64,000 bases of DNA from Chitinolyticbacter albus (GTDB taxonomy: Bacteria > Pseudomonadota > Gammaproteobacteria > Burkholderiales > Chitinibacteraceae), in contig NZ_JANBVF010000016.1 in assembly GCF_024437655.1 (NCBI RefSeq), positions 1 to 64,000 on the forward strand, written 5' to 3'. This document shows positions 19,352 through 29,399 of this stretch, piece by piece (within the stretch, counting starts at the first letter, position 1; every line of letters starts with the position of its first letter). The position numbers and the translations under genes are program-made. The notes under the pieces were generated by a model, which did not search any database, was not told where the DNA came from, and saw nothing but the letters and a program-made list of their open reading frames with translations.

Positions 19352-19995
19352 GGCACCGCCACGAAGCGCACCGTATCGCCCGGAGCCAGGAGCACCGGCG
19401 TTTCACGGTAAGGATCGAATAGTTGTATGTCGCTGCGGCCGATCAATTGCCAGCCACCTGGAGACGCCAGCGGATAAACGCCGGTCTGGTTGCCGGCAAT
19501 GCCGACCGAGCCTGCCGGTACGCGCCGGCGCGGCTCGGCACGCCGCGGCACGGCAATGCGCGCATCGAGCCCACCCAGATAGGCAAAGCCTGGCAGAAAA
19601 CCCAGGCAGTAGACGACGTATTCCGCCGCCGTATGCCGTTCTATCACTTCGGATTCGGCCAGATCGAGCAACGCGGCGACGACGGCAAGATCCGGCCCCT
19701 GCTCGCCGCCATAACGCACCGGGATCTCGATCACCCGCCCCTCGCCGAACTTGCCGCCCAAGCTATGGGTCCACGCGCCTTCCAGCGCCTTTTCGACCAA
19801 ACGCGCCGCCGTGACCAGCGGATCGAAGCGCCCGCTGAGGTTGCCCATGCCCAGCACCCACTCGACCTCAGGCAGGCGTTGCTGCAGTGCATGCCAGGCT
19901 GCCCACAGCCGGCGCTGGCTGGGCAGGTCGGTGCCTACCGTCAGCGTCAGCGCGCATTCGCCCAGCGCCTGTATGGTCAGCGGTGCCTCGCTCAA
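19348..19995 (-). CDS. pxpB: 5-oxoprolinase subunit B, TTG start
   Basis: A 215-aa KipI-like subunit that pairs with PxpC. The C-terminal half has the family motifs YVVYCLGFLPGFAYLGG, VPRRAEPRRRVPAGSVGIAG and QTGVYPLASPGGWQLIG. No ATG or GTG lies near the point where family alignment begins (LSEAPLTIQALGECALTL). A TTG there overlaps the queG stop as TTGA, so I take TTG as the start. Reading further upstream gives Arg-rich sequence antisense-like to queG and is rejected. The overlap predicts translational coupling to queG. Confidence 0.88.
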   Translation of the reverse strand: MSEAPLTIQALGECALTLTVGTDLPSQRRLWAAWHALQQRLPEVEWVLGMGNLSGRFDPLVTAARLVEKALEGAWTHSLGGKFGEGRVIEIPVRYGGEQGPDLAVVAALLDLAESEVIERHTAAEYVVYCLGFLPGFAYLGGLDARIAVPRRAEPRRRVPAGSVGIAGNQTGVYPLASPGGWQLIGRSDIQLFDPYRETPVLLAPGDTVRFVAVP

Positions 19996-21068
19996 GCCTG
20001 CACTCCGTGTTGTTGCAAAGCCCAGATCACGTGCTCGCGCACCAGTGCGCTGCTGTCGTCCTGGCGCGCGCGCAGTGCATTGAGCACGGCGTCGCTGGTC
20101 GGCGCGTTGCCGAGGCCGACCGCCAGATTGCGCAGCCAGCGTTCGTAGCCGATGCGGTAGACGGCGCTGCCGGCCATGCGCTGCTGGAAATCGGCCTCGC
20201 TCCAGGCAAAGAGTTCGACCAGCTCGACATCGTCGAGGCCGTGGCGCACATGGAAATCGTTCTCCCCGGTCAATGCCGCGAAGCGGTTCCATGGGCAGAC
20301 CAGCTGGCAGTCGTCACACCCATAGACACGATTGCCCAACATGGGCCGCAACTCGACGGGAATACTGCCCTTGAGTTCAATGGTGAGGTAGGAGATACAA
20401 CGACGCGCATCGACCGTGTATGGCGCGACGATGGCGCGGGTCGGACAGAAATCGAGGCAGCGGGTGCAGCGGCCGCAGTGCTCGTTCTCGGTCGGCGGAT
20501 CGAGCGGCAGGTCAAGGTCGGTGAAGAGCTCGCCCAGGAAGAAGAACGAACCATGGTCGCGGTTGATCAGCAGCGTGTGCTTGCCGCGCCAGCCCAGGCC
20601 CGCCCGCTCGGCGAGCGCCACTTCCAGCACCGGCGCCGAATCGACGAATACGCGATGACCGTAGGGGCCGATCAGCGCGGTGAGCCGGTCGGCGAGCTGC
20701 TGCAGCTTGGCTCTCAGCACCTTGTGGTAGTCGCGCCCCAACGCGTAGCGCGACAGGTAAGCCTTGCTGCCATCGGCCAGCACCGCTTCGCTCTGCGCGG
20801 ACGACGGCGGCAGATACGGCAGGAACACGCTGACGATGGAGCGCGTGCCCGGTACCAGCTCGGTCGGGCGGGCGCGTTTGAGGCCGTGTCGTGCCATATA
20901 ATCCATCTCGCCGTGAAAACCGGCGTCCAGCCATGCCACGAGGCCCGCCTCGGTGTGGCCAAGATCGGTGCCGGTGATGGCCGCGCGGGCAAACCCGAGC
21001 TCCTCGGCCCAGCGCTTGAGCTGCGCCGCCACCTCTTCCTTATCCAGAACGTCGAGCTGCCTATGCAT
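19992..21068 (-). CDS. queG: Epoxyqueuosine reductase
   Basis: Last step of queuosine synthesis in tRNA: reduces epoxyqueuosine to queuosine using cobalamin and two [4Fe-4S] clusters. The 358-aa protein has the N-terminal region WAEELGFARAAITGTDL, the DSAPVLEVALAERAGLGWRGKHT block near residue 140, and ferredoxin-like cysteine clusters CGRCTRCLDFCPTRAI near 195 and CDDCQLVCPWN near 250. A HEAT-like C-terminus follows. The start ATG shares the hexamer ATGCAT with the start of the divergent tsaE gene. It heads the queG-pxpBCA run. E. coli also keeps queG next to tsaE-ami-mutL-miaA. Confidence 0.95.
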   Translation of the reverse strand: MHRQLDVLDKEEVAAQLKRWAEELGFARAAITGTDLGHTEAGLVAWLDAGFHGEMDYMARHGLKRARPTELVPGTRSIVSVFLPYLPPSSAQSEAVLADGSKAYLSRYALGRDYHKVLRAKLQQLADRLTALIGPYGHRVFVDSAPVLEVALAERAGLGWRGKHTLLINRDHGSFFFLGELFTDLDLPLDPPTENEHCGRCTRCLDFCPTRAIVAPYTVDARRCISYLTIELKGSIPVELRPMLGNRVYGCDDCQLVCPWNRFAALTGENDFHVRHGLDDVELVELFAWSEADFQQRMAGSAVYRIGYERWLRNLAVGLGNAPTSDAVLNALRARQDDSSALVREHVIWALQQHGVQA

Positions 21069-21542
21069 ACCCCAGATGATACGCGAAAGCTGTTTCTCGC
21101 CGACGAAGCGGCCACGCTGGCGCTGGGCGCGGCGCTGGCCGGCGCGCTGGAAGCCGGCCTCGTCGTATTCCTCGAAGGCGACCTCGGCGCCGGCAAGACC
21201 ACACTCACGCGCGGTCTGCTGCGTGCACTCGGCCACACCGGTCGTGTGAAAAGCCCCACCTACACGCTGGTTGAACCTTATGTGGTTTCGAATTTATACT
21301 TGTATCACTTTGATTTGTATCGATTTCACGACCCTTCCGAATGGGAAGACGCAGGCTTTCGTGATTACTTCAATCCGGAAAGCGTTTGCCTGATCGAATG
21401 GGCCGACAAGGCCGCAGCGTTATTGCCCGAGCCGGATTGGTTGATCCAGCTGGCGCCGCAGGCTGAAGGACGAATCGCCGAGATCGCCGCCAGAACACCC
21501 CACGGAACCGCATGCCTCGCCCGCCTCGCCCTGCCGACCTGA
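21063..21542 (+). CDS. tsaE: tRNA threonylcarbamoyladenosine biosynthesis ATPase
   Basis: A 159-aa P-loop ATPase of the TsaBDE complex, which makes t6A at position 37 of ANN-decoding tRNAs. Walker A is GDLGAGKTTLTRGLL near residue 42, followed by VKSPTYTLVEPY, YHFDLYRF and the Walker B-like CLIEWADK. Its length is that of E. coli TsaE. The start MHTPDDTRKLFLADE lies in the ATGCAT hexamer that also starts queG on the other strand. Its 3' end overlaps amiC by 31 bp, so both are probably one transcript. Around 21.28-21.34 kb the codons become notably AT-rich (YVVSNLYLYHFDLYRFHD). Confidence 0.95.
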   Translation: MHTPDDTRKLFLADEAATLALGAALAGALEAGLVVFLEGDLGAGKTTLTRGLLRALGHTGRVKSPTYTLVEPYVVSNLYLYHFDLYRFHDPSEWEDAGFRDYFNPESVCLIEWADKAAALLPEPDWLIQLAPQAEGRIAEIAARTPHGTACLARLALPT

Positions 21543-22822
21543 ACCCGACCCGCCGCCAGCTGCTGAGCGCCGCAGGCAGCGTGCTGCTGCTCTCGGTGCT
21601 GCCAGTCGGCGCCCGTGCTGCTACGCCGTCGGTGGTGGCAGTGCGGATGTGGCCGGCGCAGGCCTACACCCGCGTCACCATCGAATCGGATGCGCCGCTC
21701 ACGTTCAAGCAGTTCCTGCTGAAGAACCCGAATCGGCTCGTCGTCGACCTCGAAGGCATCGATCTCAACAACGAGCTGCAGAGTCTGGCCGGCAAGGTGA
21801 GCGCGGACGATCCTTATATCCAGCAGCTGCGCGCAGGCCGCTTCAAACCGGGCGTGGTGCGGCTGGTGATCGATCTGAAGACCGAGATCAAGCCACAGGT
21901 ATTCACGCTGCCGCCGGTCAGCGACTACCAGCACCGGCTGGTCGTCGATGCCTATCCCGCCGTGCAGACCGATCCGCTGCTCGCCTTTCTCGACGATCAG
22001 CAGACGCCGCCCACCGCCGCCATTCCTGAGCCGATCAAGCCGGAAACGGCGCGGTCCAATCAACCGGCAACTGACGCGCCAGTGCGGCGTGAAGACCTCA
22101 AGGTCGATCGCCTGGTCACCGTGGTACTCGATCCTGGCCACGGCGGCGAAGACCCCGGTGCGGTCGGACCGCGTGGCAACCACGAAAAGACCGTGGTGCT
22201 GGAGATCGCGCGACGGCTCAAGGCCTTGCTGGAGGCGGAGCCGAACATGCGAGTGGTGCTGACGCGTGACGGCGACTATTTCGTGCCGCTGGGCACGCGG
22301 GTACGCAAGGCGCGCGCCGCCAAGGCCGATCTGTTCATCTCCATCCATGCCGATGCCTTCACCCGGCCCGAGGCCAACGGCTCGTCGGTGTTCGCCTTAT
22401 CCGAGCGCGGCGCCACGTCGACCGCCGCGCGCTGGCTGGCGCAGACGCAGAACGACGCCGATCTGATCGGTGGCGTGAAGCTCGATGTGAAGGATGCCCA
22501 CCTCGCCCGCACGCTGATGGACCTGACCCAGACGGCGACCATCAACGACAGCCTCAAGGTCGGCAAGCATATGCTGGGCGAGCTTGGCGGCATCAACCGC
22601 CTGCACAAGGCCCACGTCGAACAAGCGGGTTTCGCCGTGCTGAAGGCACCGGATATCCCGTCGGTGCTGGTCGAGACGGCGTTCATCTCCAATCCGGAAG
22701 AGGAAAAGCGCCTGATCAGCGAGGATTATCAGCAAAAAATGGCGCTGGCATTGTTTGCCGGCATCAAGCGCTATTTCGCAGCCAACCCGCCGCTGGCGCG
22801 CACCCGCGTCGCCACCAAGTAG
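21512..22822 (+). CDS. amiC: N-acetylmuramoyl-L-alanine amidase, Tat-exported, AMIN domain
   Basis: A 436-aa periplasmic zinc amidase that cuts septal peptidoglycan for daughter-cell separation. The N-terminus has a twin-arginine signal (PTRRQLLSAAGSVLLLSV, Ala-rich cleavage near residue 37), as in E. coli AmiC. An AMIN localisation domain follows, about 40-140. The Amidase_3 domain from about residue 205 has the zinc ligands and catalytic residues in VLDPGHGGEDPG, VVLEIA, SIHADAF and VLVETAFISNPEEE. Such enzymes need an EnvC/NlpD activator; a degenerate LytM protein of that type is encoded near 37.7-39.0 kb. It overlaps tsaE and ends at a terminator. Confidence 0.95.
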   Translation: MPRPPRPADLNPTRRQLLSAAGSVLLLSVLPVGARAATPSVVAVRMWPAQAYTRVTIESDAPLTFKQFLLKNPNRLVVDLEGIDLNNELQSLAGKVSADDPYIQQLRAGRFKPGVVRLVIDLKTEIKPQVFTLPPVSDYQHRLVVDAYPAVQTDPLLAFLDDQQTPPTAAIPEPIKPETARSNQPATDAPVRREDLKVDRLVTVVLDPGHGGEDPGAVGPRGNHEKTVVLEIARRLKALLEAEPNMRVVLTRDGDYFVPLGTRVRKARAAKADLFISIHADAFTRPEANGSSVFALSERGATSTAARWLAQTQNDADLIGGVKLDVKDAHLARTLMDLTQTATINDSLKVGKHMLGELGGINRLHKAHVEQAGFAVLKAPDIPSVLVETAFISNPEEEKRLISEDYQQKMALALFAGIKRYFAANPPLARTRVATK

Positions 22823-22831
22823 CGCCCAAGA

Positions 22832-22856
22832 CAAAGCCCCGCACTGCGGGGCTTTT
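22832..22856. terminator. Bidirectional terminator after amiC
   Basis: The hairpin AAAGCCCCGC-ACT-GCGGGGCTTTT, ten bases after the amiC stop, is flanked by A and T runs. It also serves the convergent small gene. Confidence 0.9.
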
Positions 22857-22876
22857 CACTGCATCGAACAGATCGA

Positions 22877-23209
22877 TCAGGCGCGGGTGTCGAGCACGCT
22901 GCCGCTCTGGTAGGGGTAGACCTGCTCGCCGTTGGGTCGGTTGATGTTGACCGACATGTCAAGGTTGTCGTCCTGCTGCACGGTCACCGTCGCCTCGGCG
23001 TCCTGCTGCGCGGCGGCCACGGCCATGTAGATATCAACCTGGTTCTGCTGCTGGTTACCGATGTACATCGTTTCGACCATTTCCTTCTGGTCTGACGACA
23101 GCGTCTTCGGTTCCTGCTTGGCAGCCAGCTCGGGCTGGCGCTCCACAACGGGAAGTTGGGTGGGGCGAAGCGGCGCGGTAGGGGTCGACGGCAACTGCGA
23201 GACGTTCAT
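22877..23209 (-). CDS. Hypothetical protein, 110 aa
   Basis: I do not recognise this protein. The chosen start MNVSQLPSTPTAPLRPTQ has GAGGAG nine bases upstream. The first ~45 residues are Pro/Gln-rich and disordered. The centre (SSDQKEMVETMYIGNQQQNQVDIYMAVA) is a predicted amphipathic helix, and the C-terminus is polar (MSVNINRPNGEQVYPYQSGSVLD). There is no signal peptide or membrane segment. The layout of a short disordered head plus a Gln/Asn-rich helix recalls small motility-associated proteins, but nothing nearby supports that. It converges on amiC and shares its terminator. Confidence 0.65.
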   Translation of the reverse strand: MNVSQLPSTPTAPLRPTQLPVVERQPELAAKQEPKTLSSDQKEMVETMYIGNQQQNQVDIYMAVAAAQQDAEATVTVQQDDNLDMSVNINRPNGEQVYPYQSGSVLDTRA

Positions 23210-23361
23210 GACGGTTCTCCTCGATACGCTACGAATTCTAGTGGCCACAGCAAACAATGCGAAGTGAATTGTTGTTATGAATCAGCCACATAATCACCAT
23301 TTGTCGGATCGACGCAGGAAAGCCACCGTCTGTCCCGGTCTGGGGCGGCGCAGGGCGCTGA

Positions 23362-23367
23362 TATACT
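23362..23367 (+). promoter_or_regulatory. Candidate -10 element for mutL
   Basis: TATACT lies 29 bp before the mutL start. No convincing -35 is visible, so the call rests on the hexamer and its position. Confidence 0.35.
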
Positions 23368-23395
23368 CGGCCTTTGCGCCGTTTTCGTTGCCGCC

Positions 23396-25245
<1,850 letters not shown>

Positions 25246-25249
<4 letters not shown>

Positions 25250-26037
25250 TGAGCACTGTACTCGCCGTCAAGCTGTTCGCCGGGCCGGCAGTCATCGCTC
25301 TTGCCAGTCTGGTCGGCAAGCGCTGGGGACCGGGTGTTGCGGGTCTCCTGGGTGGCATGCCACTGATTTCCGGTTGCGTGATCGCTGCGCTGTGGTTGCA
25401 ATACGGGCAGGACTACGCCACCCACGTGGCGGGCGCATCGCCGGTCGGCCTGTGGGGGAATCTGGTTTACATGCTGGTGGTCGGTCATGCTGCGCAATGG
25501 CTGGACGGCAGGCGCTGGAGCTGGTTGGGCATCCTGCTGTGCGGTTGGGCCAGCTATGCGGCCGTGGCGCTACTGGTCGTGCACGCTGGCATCGAGCGCA
25601 GCCTGTTCTGGGGGCTGGCGGTACTCCCGTCATTGCTGCTGTCGGCGCGCTATCTGCTGCCGTCCCCCAAGGCCGCCCCGCGCGTGGTACCGCTGCCGCG
25701 CATCGAACTATTCGCACGCATGATGGCCGCCCTGCTGCTGGTCTCTGTGCTGACCGGACTGACACAACTGCTCGGCCCGAGCCTGACCGGCCTGCTCGCG
25801 CCCAGCCCGGTGGTCGCCACCGTGCTGCCCGCCTTCACCATGGCCAACGCCGGCGGCGACGCGGTACTGCTGCAGATGCGCGGCTTCCTGATCGGGCTGG
25901 TCGGCATGGGCACGAGCCTGCTCAGCCTTGCACCGCTGACTATTTATCTGGACGCCTGGGCCGCCCCCGTCGCCATCGTGATCGCCATTTTCAGCGGCTT
26001 CGGCGCCAACTGGCTGATGCAGCGGATGGCGCGATGA
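25246..26037 (+). CDS. Multi-pass membrane protein of unknown function
   Basis: A 263-aa hydrophobic protein with roughly eight predicted helices; I cannot assign a family with certainty. Visible features are a GxxG-rich opening ([28 protein letters not shown]), a Trp/Gly-rich central part ([15 protein letters not shown]), a short basic loop near residue 140 ([15 protein letters not shown]) and a second bundle with [10 protein letters not shown]. No catalytic motif is evident; a transporter or permease is possible. It overlaps the mutL stop and the miaA start by four bases each (ATGA), so it is translated as part of the mutL-miaA run. Two adjacent ATGs could serve as start. Confidence 0.8.
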
Positions 26038-26972
26038 GCCCCGCCCTCTTTCTGATGGGCCCAACCGCCTCGGGCAAGACTGCCTGCGCCATGGCGCTGG
26101 TCGAGGCCGGCCTGCCGGTGGAGCTGATCTCGGTCGACTCCGCACTGGTGTTCCGCGACATGGACATCGGCACCGCCAAGCCCACGGCGGCCGAGCTCGA
26201 GCGCGCGCCGCACCAGTTGATCGACATCATCAGCCCGGAAGCGGCCTATTCGGCCGCGCAGTTTCGCGACGACGCGCTGCGGCTGATGGCGGACATCACC
26301 GCGCGCGGCCGCCTGCCGGTGCTGGTCGGCGGCACCATGCTCTACTTCAACACGCTGCAGCACGGCATCCACGATCTGCCGCAGGCCGATCCGGCGTTGC
26401 GCGCCGAGCTGCACGCCGATGCCGAGCGCCTCGGTTGGCCGGCGCTGCATGCGCGCCTGGCCGCGCTTGATCCGGCGACGGCGGCGCGGTTGTCGCCCAA
26501 CGATCAGCAGCGGATCGAGCGCGCGCTGGAGATCTGCCTCACTGCCGGCCGGGCTATGTCCGAGCTGCTGGCGCAACCGGCCTCGCAGCCACTGCCGTAT
26601 GCGCTGACCAAGCTCGCGCTGTTGCCGAACGACCGCACAGTGCTGCACCAGCGCATCGCACAGCGTTTCGACATCATGCTGGCGCAGGGCCTCGTCGACG
26701 AAGTGGCCGGCTTGCGCAGCCGCTATACGCTGTCGCTCGATCTGCCGTCGATGCGTTGCGTCGGCTACCGCCAGGCCTGGGAATACCTCGATGACGACAT
26801 CGACCTGGCCACGCTGCGCGACAAGGGCATTGCCGCAACGCGCCAGCTCGCCAAGCGCCAGCTCACCTGGCTGCGCGGCATGGACGACGTGAAAGCCCTC
26901 GATTGCCTGCAGCCCGACCTCGTCACAGCTGTGCTGGCGCGGACACGGCAGCTGCTGGGCGCTGCGGGATGA
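26034..26972 (+). CDS. miaA: tRNA dimethylallyltransferase
   Basis: Adds the isopentenyl group of dimethylallyl diphosphate to A37 of tRNAs that read codons starting with U. The 312-aa protein has the P-loop GPTASGKT at residues 9-16, [19 protein letters not shown], the conserved LVGGTMLYF and the C-terminal [14 protein letters not shown]. The family's usual DSRQ/DSMQ has a Leu-Val variant here (DSALVF rather than DSMQVY), but the catalytic aspartate remains. It overlaps the membrane protein gene by four bases upstream and the convergent MarC gene by 50 bp at its 3' end. Confidence 0.96.
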   Translation: MSPALFLMGPTASGKTACAMALVEAGLPVELISVDSALVFRDMDIGTAKPTAAELERAPHQLIDIISPEAAYSAAQFRDDALRLMADITARGRLPVLVGGTMLYFNTLQHGIHDLPQADPALRAELHADAERLGWPALHARLAALDPATAARLSPNDQQRIERALEICLTAGRAMSELLAQPASQPLPYALTKLALLPNDRTVLHQRIAQRFDIMLAQGLVDEVAGLRSRYTLSLDLPSMRCVGYRQAWEYLDDDIDLATLRDKGIAATRQLAKRQLTWLRGMDDVKALDCLQPDLVTAVLARTRQLLGAAG

Positions 26973-27624
26973 AGGCCGGATCGTGCAACAGATCGCGCAC
27001 GCCGTTGATCAAAAACTGCACGCCGATGCAGATCAGCAAAAAGCCCATCACCCGCGACACGGCATTGATGCCGTTTTCCCCCAGCAGCGCGTAAAGCCGC
27101 TTGGCCGCGCGCAGGCTCAGCCACGACAGCCACATCACGGTGACTATGCCGACGATCACCACCAGGTACCCCAACCACACCGGCAGATCAGTGTTGTTGT
27201 GCATCGACGACGACATCGACACCACCACGGCGATCGAGCCCGGCCCTGCGATCGACGGCATCGCCAGCGGCGTGAACGAGATATCGCGCTTGGACTCGGC
27301 CTCGCGCTGGGCGGCATCGGGCAAGGTGCTCGATTCGGTGGGGAACAGCATGGTGAAGCCGATGTAGGCGACAATCAGCCCACCGGCGATGCGCAGGCCG
27401 GGAATGGAGATCGCAAAAAAATCCATGATCAGCGCGCCGACCAGCAAGAAGGTGATCAGGATGCCGGCGGCGAAATAGCAGGCGCGAGTGAGCTGGCGCT
27501 CACGCTCCTCGGGCGAGAGGTGAGCCACCATGGTCGGCAGCACGGTAGCGGTGTAGAGCGGGTTGACGATGGGCAGCAAGGCCGTGATCGTGGCAAGGAA
27601 GGTGGCGATCAGTTCCTGCAGCAT
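26923..27624 (-). CDS. MarC-family integral membrane protein
   Basis: A 233-aa inner-membrane protein with six predicted helices, of the MarC/YchE/YhgN family. Landmarks are [20 protein letters not shown] near the N-terminus, [37 protein letters not shown] and [19 protein letters not shown]. MarC was once thought to affect multiple antibiotic resistance, but that has been withdrawn and the family has no firm function. The start was placed where the first helix begins ([10 protein letters not shown]). Its last 50 bp run antisense to the end of miaA. Confidence 0.92.
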   Translation of the reverse strand: MLQELIATFLATITALLPIVNPLYTATVLPTMVAHLSPEERERQLTRACYFAAGILITFLLVGALIMDFFAISIPGLRIAGGLIVAYIGFTMLFPTESSTLPDAAQREAESKRDISFTPLAMPSIAGPGSIAVVVSMSSSMHNNTDLPVWLGYLVVIVGIVTVMWLSWLSLRAAKRLYALLGENGINAVSRVMGFLLICIGVQFLINGVRDLLHDPAFIPQRPAAAVSAPAQL

Positions 27625-27690
27625 GCGGCCTCCAAGGTGCCGGGTATGCCACAGCATGGACCAGATCGCCCGCCGCTGCCGATAGCGCCT

Positions 27691-27841
27691 AGAGCCGCAA
27701 ACAAAATCCTGCTGGCGGCGTTGCGCTCACTGGTCGTACATCTCGTACTGCCGGCGACCGAAGGAAGTCCGGTTTATCGCCTTTCAGGACGTTTCGCGCG
27801 CCTTGCCAGCACCATTTCACTGGGGTTTGTTAGCGGGCTCT
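27691..27841 (-). repeat. Palindromic intergenic element, copy A
   Basis: A 151-bp non-coding element with imperfect terminal inverted repeats: AGAGCCGCAAACAAAATCC at one end and AGAGCCCGCTAACAAACCCC read inward from the other. It is about 75 percent identical by eye to copy B with a single gap, sharing the core GAAGTCCGGTTTATCGCC-TTTCAGGACG. The end next to pfp overlaps the last base of the pfp stop codon. It lies between the pfp 3' end and the MarC gene. Confidence 0.8.
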
Positions 27842-29088
27842 CAACAGCGATTGAACGGCGCCAGCCGTTTCTCCATCTGCACCCAGCCCCAGTGCGGATA
27901 ATCGGGCAGGCCGTCGCGGAACGGCGGCGGCGCCTCGCCCTGGATCAGTGGTAGGAAGTACTCGCGCCCGGCCGGAGACAGGTGCAGACCGTCACTGGTG
28001 AGGTACTCCAGCGGCAGCGGTTTCTCGCGGTTGGCCACGTCCGCCAGCGGCACCGCCTCGATGCGCCAGCGATAGGGCTCGCTATCTTCGCGCACGATGG
28101 CCGGCATTACGCTCTTCAACCCCGCAATCGCGTAGCTCACTGCGGCCTCGCCCACCGCTACCGCCTGCGCGAGATCGGTGGCGCTGGCGATATGACGCGC
28201 CGCACGCTGCAGGTAATCGGCCACCGCCCAGTGGCATTTGTGGCCGAGCTCCGCCTTGACGAGGTTGGCGAGGATAGGCGCCACGCCGCCGAGCTGCGCA
28301 TGGCCAAAGGCATCGGCACCACCCGATTCGGATAGGAACACGCCATGTGCATCGCGTATGCCCTCGGCCGCGACCACCACGCAGTAGCCGACGCGGTCAA
28401 CCGCCGCCTGCACCGCCTTGAGGAAACGCCCGGACTCGAACGGCACCTCCGGGGTGAGGATGACATGCGGTGCAGCATGCGGCACATCGGCAGCCAGGCC
28501 CGATGAGGCGGCAATCCAGCCGGTATGCCGGCCCATCACCTCCAGCACGAACACCTTGGTCGAGCTCGCGGCCATCGACGCGGTATCGAGCCCGGCCTCG
28601 CGCACCGAGGTGGCCACATACTTGGCCACCGAGCCGAAGCCAGGCGAGTTGTCGGTCAACGGCAGATCGTTGTCTATGGTCTTGGGCACGTGCACCGCGG
28701 TGAGATCGACGCCGTGGTATTGCGCGAACTCCGCCACCTTGAGGCAGGTATCGGCCGAATCGCCGCCGCCGTTGTAGAAGAAGTAGCCGATGTTGTAGGC
28801 CTCGAACAGCTCGAACAGGCGCTTCAGTTCCGCGCCGTGCTTGAGCTTGTGCCGGCACGAACCGAACGCGCCGCCCGGCGTGTGCTTCAGCCGCGCCAGC
28901 AGCTCATCCGGCATCTGCACGGTATCGACCAGCACTTCGTCGAGCGCACCCAAAATGCCGTTCTGCGCGCAATACACGGTGCCGATCGCTTCCGGATGGC
29001 GACGCGCCGCGGCGATCACCCCCCAGGCCGATGCATTGATCACCGGGGTGACGCCACCCGATTGGGCATAAAGCGCGTTCTTGGGCAT
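27841..29088 (-). CDS. pfp: 6-phosphofructokinase, pyrophosphate-dependent type
   Basis: A 415-aa cytosolic enzyme that interconverts fructose-6-phosphate and fructose-1,6-bisphosphate. The phosphoryl-donor site reads NGGGDSADT, with Asp where ATP-type enzymes have Gly (GGDGS), and the catalytic block reads VPKTIDND, with Lys where ATP-type enzymes have Gly (PGTIDND). Asp plus Lys is the known signature of pyrophosphate use. Other landmarks are TPGGAFGSCRHKL, SVAKYVATS and VLEVMGRHTGW. With PPi as donor the reaction is readily reversible and could serve both glycolysis and gluconeogenesis. It is monocistronic, with a palindromic element abutting its stop. Confidence 0.95.
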   Translation of the reverse strand: MPKNALYAQSGGVTPVINASAWGVIAAARRHPEAIGTVYCAQNGILGALDEVLVDTVQMPDELLARLKHTPGGAFGSCRHKLKHGAELKRLFELFEAYNIGYFFYNGGGDSADTCLKVAEFAQYHGVDLTAVHVPKTIDNDLPLTDNSPGFGSVAKYVATSVREAGLDTASMAASSTKVFVLEVMGRHTGWIAASSGLAADVPHAAPHVILTPEVPFESGRFLKAVQAAVDRVGYCVVVAAEGIRDAHGVFLSESGGADAFGHAQLGGVAPILANLVKAELGHKCHWAVADYLQRAARHIASATDLAQAVAVGEAAVSYAIAGLKSVMPAIVREDSEPYRWRIEAVPLADVANREKPLPLEYLTSDGLHLSPAGREYFLPLIQGEAPPPFRDGLPDYPHWGWVQMEKRLAPFNRC

Positions 29089-29399
29089 GTAGGCATCCTA
29101 GGCTGGAGTTCGACCCTGCCAGTTTTGCGCAGCGCAGCATCGGCGGCATCGGGAGTTTCAGCTAGGGAAAAGTCGCGATGCCCCTGCTTGAAGCGATGGC
29201 ATGTCAGCGTGGCACCGCGATGCCCCTCGGGCGTGGTCGGTAGCAACGCCGGCACGCGATGCCAAGCGCGCCACGCAGCAGATTCACGAGTCAGCAGCGC
29301 CCGCCGGCATCATTCGAGCGATCGCGCTGCACCCGGCCGCGGACCCTGCGGTACTGGCGCTGTCGCTGCCGACGGTTCCACCACGACGCGAGCTGGCGC
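29089..29399. other. Intergenic region without a recognisable gene
   Basis: About 310 bp between pfp (its 5' end) and the alpha/beta hydrolase (its 3' end), both on the minus strand. I see no protein with family-like sequence in either strand and no clear terminator. CGCGATGCCCCT occurs twice, about 45 bp apart. The pfp promoter should lie in its left part. Confidence 0.5.

Noticed and set aside
19996-20292. Extension of PxpB upstream of the TTG
   Set aside because: That reading lies within queG in another frame and has no PxpB-like sequence.
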